DNA from: Bacillota bacterium
GTDB taxonomy: Bacteria > Bacillota > Clostridia > Lachnospirales > Lachnospiraceae
Assembly (NCBI GenBank): GCA_023450835.1
Contig: JAEXGM010000128.1
Location: forward strand, 1 to 17,533
DNA length: 17,533 bases
Direction of reading: 5' to 3'
In this document: positions 13,884-17,533 of the stretch, piece by piece
How the letters are laid out: each line of letters opens with the position of its first letter
Numbering within the stretch: position 1 is the stretch's first letter
Notes under the pieces: model-generated
Databases searched by the model: none
Seen by the model: only the letters and a program-made list of their open reading frames with translations
What the model was told of the DNA's origin: nothing
Made by a program: the position numbers and the translations under genes

Positions 13884-14787
13884 TACAATTGCTTACAGTA
13901 TGAAGCAGGGCTTTAAAAATATACGTAGAAACAGAATGTTCTCTGCTGCGTCCATAGGAACCATCGCCGCTTGCCTTTTTCTTTTTGGAATCTTTTATTT
14001 TGTGGTGGCGAATTTTCAATACATGGTGAAGACAGCCGAAACTTCTGTTGGAGTAACCGTTTTTTTTAAAGAAGGAATCAGCCAGGAACAGATTGATAAA
14101 ATCGGGGAAGAGATCAAGAGCAGAGCGGAAGTGGCTTCTGTTACCTTTATTTCTGCCGAACAGACCTGGGAAAATTATAAAAAGAAATATTTAAACAAGG
14201 AACTGGCGGAGAGCTTTGGAGATGACAATCCTTTAAAAGATTCGGCTTCCTATGCTGTGAAGCTTAATGATGTTTCCATGCAGAAATCCTTGGTATCGTA
14301 CATAGAAGGGCTTGACGGGGTAAGACAGGTAAATCACTCGGATACTATCGCCGACACCTTTAAAACATTCAATGCATTGGTGGGATATGTCTCGGGGGCA
14401 ATTATTATTATACTCTTTGCCGTGGCAATCTTTTTGATTAACACTACCGTAACCATGGGAATTGCGGTAAGAAAAGAAGAAATTGCAATTATGAAATTAA
14501 TCGGAGCAAAGGATTCTTTTATCCGTGCGCCGTTTATTGTCGAAGGAGTTATAATCGGTATTTTAGGCTCGATTATTCCTCTGGGATTTTTATACTTAAT
14601 GTATAACAGGCTGATAGATTATATTGCAGGAAAATATAATAATATTTTCCGAAGCTTTCATTTTATTGAAGTTAATGGTATATTTAAGACATTAATTCCT
14701 CTCTGTTTAGTATTGGGAGTTGGAATTGGTTTCTTTGGCAGCTTTCTGACAGTAAGAAAGCAGCTTCATTTAAAAGAAGGAAAGTAA
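13873..14787 (+). CDS. ftsX: Cell division protein FtsX (permease-like)
   Basis: Membrane partner of FtsE, 304 residues, with the standard FtsX topology: a cytosolic N-terminus with a basic RRNR patch, TM1 at about 24-46, an extracellular domain (about 47-168), then TM2 (170-192), TM3 (218-243) and TM4 (272-294). The extracellular part is the region that contacts murein hydrolases or their partners in relatives. The cytosolic loop RKEEIAIMKLIGAKDSFIRAP (200-220) is conserved. I chose ATG 13873 because AGAGGTGG at 13857-13864 is well spaced; a GTG nine codons earlier is poorer. The start overlaps ftsE. The M23 peptidase gene follows 43 nt later and is its probable client. Confidence 0.96.
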   Translation: MRISTIAYSMKQGFKNIRRNRMFSAASIGTIAACLFLFGIFYFVVANFQYMVKTAETSVGVTVFFKEGISQEQIDKIGEEIKSRAEVASVTFISAEQTWENYKKKYLNKELAESFGDDNPLKDSASYAVKLNDVSMQKSLVSYIEGLDGVRQVNHSDTIADTFKTFNALVGYVSGAIIIILFAVAIFLINTTVTMGIAVRKEEIAIMKLIGAKDSFIRAPFIVEGVIIGILGSIIPLGFLYLMYNRLIDYIAGKYNNIFRSFHFIEVNGIFKTLIPLCLVLGVGIGFFGSFLTVRKQLHLKEGK

Positions 14788-14830
14788 ATGGTTCAGGAGC
14801 ACGAATGGTAAAGTAAGGGAAGAGGTGCGG

Positions 14831-16096
14831 ATGAAAAAGAGGAGTACGCTTTTTATTGTGTTTTTTCTTGTTTTTATTTTTGCTACTCATAGTATTTTAA
14901 GCTATGCCAGTGAGATTGATAAAGCTAAGAACAATAAAACAGCCCTGGAGCAAAAAAAGGAAGAAACAGAAACAAAAATAAAGGAATTAGAAAAAGAAAA
15001 AAATGATATACTTAACTATATCGAAAAGTTGGATATGGAGCTAAATAATCTGACAGATGAAGTAGATAAACTGGAAGGCAAGATAAAAAAAGCAAACAGC
15101 AATTTAAAGGTTACGGAAAAAAATCTGGCAGAAGCAAAAGCAAAAGAGAAAGATCAGTATTCTATCATGAAAAGCCGTATTAAGTATATGTATGAGAATG
15201 GAGATACCGGAGTATTGGATATCATCTTACAGTCGGATAGTTTCGCAGATATGCTTAATCAGATGGAATACAAGGAGAAAATCACAGAATATGATAACGG
15301 GCTGCTGAAAGAATATGAGCGGACAAAAAAAGAGGTCGCAGATAAAGAAAAGAAGCAGAAAGCCCAGATTGAGGAACTTAATAATCTTAAAGATGAGAAG
15401 ACCTTTGAGCAGAGTACTATTACAAAGCTGGTACAGGACAAAGGGGCTGAGGTTGCCAAGTATGAAGGCAGTATAGCAAAGAGCCAGGCGCTGTCAGCAG
15501 AATACACGCAAAAGATTGAGGACCAGGAAGCACAGATCGAACAACTTTTAGAAGCAGAGAGAAAAAGAATAGAGGAAGAGGAACGAAGGAAGAAAGAAGA
15601 GGAAGAAAAGCGCAGGAAGGAAGAAGAGGCAAAAAATAATCAGTCCCAGAATTCCGGCTCGGATAATTCTTCAGAGAACGGCGGCTCCTCAGGCGTTTCC
15701 GTACAGGGCTTTATCTGGCCGCTTCCTTCAAGCGGCAGAATAACCTCAGGGTTTGGGTACCGCAGCCAGCCTACGGAAGGGGCGAGTACATACCACAAAG
15801 GAATTGATATCGGAGCGCCTACCGGTTCTAAGATCGTAGCTGCCGCCGGTGGCAGTGTGGTAACTGCGACTTACAGTGTTTCTGCCGGAAATTATATCAT
15901 GATTTATCATGGAAACAGCACTTATACCGTTTATATGCATTGTTCCAAACTTTTAGTGTCAGTAGGGGATGAAGTAAGCCAGGGTCAGGAGATTGCTTTG
16001 GTAGGTTCAACCGGAATATCGACGGGGTCTCATCTTCACTTTGGTGTTGTAGTGGACGGAGATTATAAGAATCCTCAGAATTATGTCAGTTATTAA
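14831..16096 (+). CDS. Coiled-coil M23 peptidase, FtsEX-linked murein hydrolase (PcsB/EnvC/CwlO-like role)
   Basis: Secreted cell-wall endopeptidase, 421 residues. A signal peptide covers about 1-27, with likely cleavage after SYA. Residues about 28-240 are a long charged coiled coil, with the SRIKYMYENGDTGVLDIIL segment (115-133) typical of PcsB/CwlO-type proteins. Residues 241-268 are almost wholly Glu, Arg and Lys. A Ser/Asn/Gly linker (269-291) leads to a LytM/M23 domain with intact zinc and catalytic residues: His322 and Asp326 (HKGID), His370 (YMH), His401 and His403 (HLH). It would cut peptide cross-links in peptidoglycan and is expected to be autoinhibited by the coiled coil until FtsX acts. 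ATG 14831 has AAGAGG 5 nt upstream; an in-frame GTG two codons earlier is less likely. Streptococcal PcsB uses a CHAP domain, so this is a functional, not strict, counterpart. Confidence 0.93.
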   Translation: MKKRSTLFIVFFLVFIFATHSILSYASEIDKAKNNKTALEQKKEETETKIKELEKEKNDILNYIEKLDMELNNLTDEVDKLEGKIKKANSNLKVTEKNLAEAKAKEKDQYSIMKSRIKYMYENGDTGVLDIILQSDSFADMLNQMEYKEKITEYDNGLLKEYERTKKEVADKEKKQKAQIEELNNLKDEKTFEQSTITKLVQDKGAEVAKYEGSIAKSQALSAEYTQKIEDQEAQIEQLLEAERKRIEEEERRKKEEEEKRRKEEEAKNNQSQNSGSDNSSENGGSSGVSVQGFIWPLPSSGRITSGFGYRSQPTEGASTYHKGIDIGAPTGSKIVAAAGGSVVTATYSVSAGNYIMIYHGNSTYTVYMHCSKLLVSVGDEVSQGQEIALVGSTGISTGSHLHFGVVVDGDYKNPQNYVSY

Positions 16097-16115
16097 AGAA
16101 AAGAGGTTAGAGGCG

Positions 16116-17366
16116 ATGAAAAATAAATTTCTGAATGGATTTTTAGCCGGATTAGCAGCAACCTTCGTTGTCATGGCGATTGTTGTTACAGTCTTTGCGA
16201 ACAAAATCAATGAGAATCTTACCAGAGAAAATGCAAGTGTTAAGACAGAAAATACCACAAGTTCCAAAACAGAAGTCACAGACCAGCAAGTTATGCAAAA
16301 GATTGGCACTCTGGAGGGGCTGATAGATAAGTATTACATGGATAAAGTAGATAAGAATACCATGTCTGAGGGAATCTATAAAGGGCTTCTTTCAAGCCTT
16401 AATGATCCTTATTCTGTATATTATACAAAGGATGAGTATACGGCACTTATGGAATCCTCCAGTGGTGTATATTATGGTATCGGTGCTACTGTAACTTCTG
16501 ATGTAAAAACAGGAGTCTTATCCATTGTGAAGCCTTTTGTAGGCGGACCTGCCTACGAAGCAGGTATTTTGCCCGGAGATGTATTATATAAGGTGAACGG
16601 AGAAGAAGTAACCGGTAAAGACATCACAGAGGTAGTAGGCAAGATCAAAGGAGAAGAGGGAACCACAGTTACTGTTTCCATCATAAGAGAAGGCAAGAGT
16701 GACCCCATTGATTATACTATAACCAGAAAAAAGGTGGAAGTTCCTACCATTGAATATCAGATGTTAGATAACAAGATTGGATATATTGCGGTTTCTGAAT
16801 TTGATGAAGTTACTGCCGAGCAGTTCCGCGCTGCCGTAGACGACCTTGAGAAACAGGGAGAAAAGGGCCTTGTAATTGATATCAGAAATAATCCCGGCGG
16901 TCTTCTGGATACCGTAGTAGATATGTTAAGACGTATGCTTCCGAAGGGAATGATAGTTTATACCGAGGATAAGTACGGCAAACGTGACGAATATAAGTGC
17001 GACGGCAAGGAAGAATTCAACAAGCCGCTTGCTGTTCTCATTAATGGTAACAGTGCCAGTGCTTCGGAAATCTTTGCAGGAGCAATTCAGGATTATAAGA
17101 AGGGAACTCTTGTCGGTACCACAAGTTTTGGAAAAGGTATTGTTCAATCCATTCTGCCTTTAAATGACGGAACGGCCATCAAAGTAACTGTTTCCAAGTA
17201 CTATACTCCTAAGGGAAGAAACATCCATAAGATAGGAATTACACCGGATGTAACCGTTGAGTTAAAAGAATCACTCCGTCAGAAAGTAGTAATTGAAAAG
17301 AGTGAAGATAACCAGCTTCAAAAAGCATTGCAAATTCTGAATAAGCAGATTAAAGCAGCAAAATAA
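16116..17366 (+). CDS. S41 carboxyl-terminal processing protease (CtpA/CtpB-like)
   Basis: Membrane-anchored PDZ protease, 416 residues. An uncleaved signal anchor lies at about 8-28. There is an N-terminal helical region, a PDZ domain around 117-192 and the S41 core. Catalytic residues are inferred by motif and spacing: Ser315 in GNSASASE (311-318), Lys340 in SFGKG and Gln344 in GIVQ. The 25- and 4-residue steps match Ser-Lys-Gln of B. subtilis CtpB as I remember it. I prefer ATG 16116, preceded by AAGAGG/AGAGG. An ATG at 16083 would add 11 residues, overlap the previous gene by 14 nt and has no ribosome binding site. The position right after the M23 hydrolase suggests it processes or degrades that enzyme or its partners at the cell surface; the substrate is inference. 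Confidence 0.94.
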   Translation: MKNKFLNGFLAGLAATFVVMAIVVTVFANKINENLTRENASVKTENTTSSKTEVTDQQVMQKIGTLEGLIDKYYMDKVDKNTMSEGIYKGLLSSLNDPYSVYYTKDEYTALMESSSGVYYGIGATVTSDVKTGVLSIVKPFVGGPAYEAGILPGDVLYKVNGEEVTGKDITEVVGKIKGEEGTTVTVSIIREGKSDPIDYTITRKKVEVPTIEYQMLDNKIGYIAVSEFDEVTAEQFRAAVDDLEKQGEKGLVIDIRNNPGGLLDTVVDMLRRMLPKGMIVYTEDKYGKRDEYKCDGKEEFNKPLAVLINGNSASASEIFAGAIQDYKKGTLVGTTSFGKGIVQSILPLNDGTAIKVTVSKYYTPKGRNIHKIGITPDVTVELKESLRQKVVIEKSEDNQLQKALQILNKQIKAAK

Positions 17367-17427
17367 ATGGATTTTAACATTGCCCTGATATTAAACGGAG
17401 GGGCATAAAATAAAAGAATTTAGAAAG

Positions 17428-17502
17428 AAAGAAGACGCCCGGTATGGTGAAAGCTACTGTAAAAAGTAACAAGAAAACCGATACTTGCCGTCTTCTTTTT
17501 TA
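17428..17502 (+). terminator. Composite terminator of the ftsEX operon
   Basis: AAAGAAGACG (17428-17437) pairs with CGTCTTCTTT (17489-17498), followed by more T residues. Inside, after a 4x4 internal loop, GTATGGT (17442-17448) pairs with ACC-G-ATAC (17477-17484, one bulge), and TACT/AGTA (17455-17458, 17465-17468) can close a tip. The 51-nt structured loop is long for a terminator. Terminator function at the operon end is likely, and a stable 3'-end RNA is possible. Confidence 0.8.
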
Positions 17503-17533
17503 CACCAAAGAGCAGAACAGACATTCGAAAAAA

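Noticed and set aside
16083..16115. ATG 16083 as the start of the S41 protease
   Set aside because: There is no ribosome binding site before it and it overlaps the M23 gene. ATG 16116 has AAGAGG upstream and starts directly at the signal anchor.

Overview
The window looks like a chromosomal stretch of a low-GC, anaerobic Firmicute, most likely a member of the Lachnospiraceae (Clostridium cluster XIVa). This is inferred from the strong GGAGG-type ribosome binding sites, the gene families (family 1 solute-binding lipoprotein, stand-alone UgpC/MsmX-type ATPase, PucR/CdaR-type regulator, YitT protein) and the FtsE-FtsX-M23 peptidase-S41 peptidase order. All twelve convincing genes are on the + strand. 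No rRNA, tRNA, CRISPR array, transposase or phage gene was seen.

Region 1 (1-8950) is a glycan-utilisation locus. It holds two CUT1-type sugar ABC permeases, a lipoprotein substrate-binding protein, a GH38 alpha-mannosidase, a GH125 exo-alpha-1,6-mannosidase and a clan GH-D (GH36/melibiase-like) hydrolase. None of the three hydrolases has a signal peptide. The likely logic is that short alpha-mannosides, for example from N-glycans or yeast mannan, are captured outside, imported intact and trimmed in the cytosol. The importer has no ATPase gene of its own here. A hairpin separates the transporter genes from the mannosidases. A striking 77-nt hairpin with 24-bp perfect arms lies between the GH125 and GH-D genes.

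Region 2 (8951-10148) has a good intrinsic terminator, a sigma-A promoter with an extended -10, a long leader able to fold into a hairpin, and a YitT/DUF2179 membrane protein.

Region 3 (10149-12903) has the orphan sugar-importer ATPase, whose codon use suggests high expression and which is a good candidate to power the region 1 importer. A terminator follows. Next come an AT-rich regulatory region with a clear promoter and palindromes, a PucR/CdaR-type regulator, and another terminator.

Region 4 (12904-17533) begins with a non-coding stretch carrying a degenerate 19-bp tandem repeat and an inverted repeat. It continues with a tight cell-wall operon: ftsE, ftsX (11-nt overlap), a coiled-coil M23 peptidase of the PcsB/EnvC/CwlO functional type, and an S41 carboxyl-terminal processing protease with its full Ser-Lys-Gln set. 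The operon ends in an elaborate composite terminator hairpin. FtsEX is expected to gate the murein hydrolase across the membrane, and the S41 protease may process or degrade it.

Most of the window is conventional. The least explained elements are the 77-nt hairpin, the GH-D enzyme's specificity, the repeats before ftsE, and the protease/hydrolase pairing.
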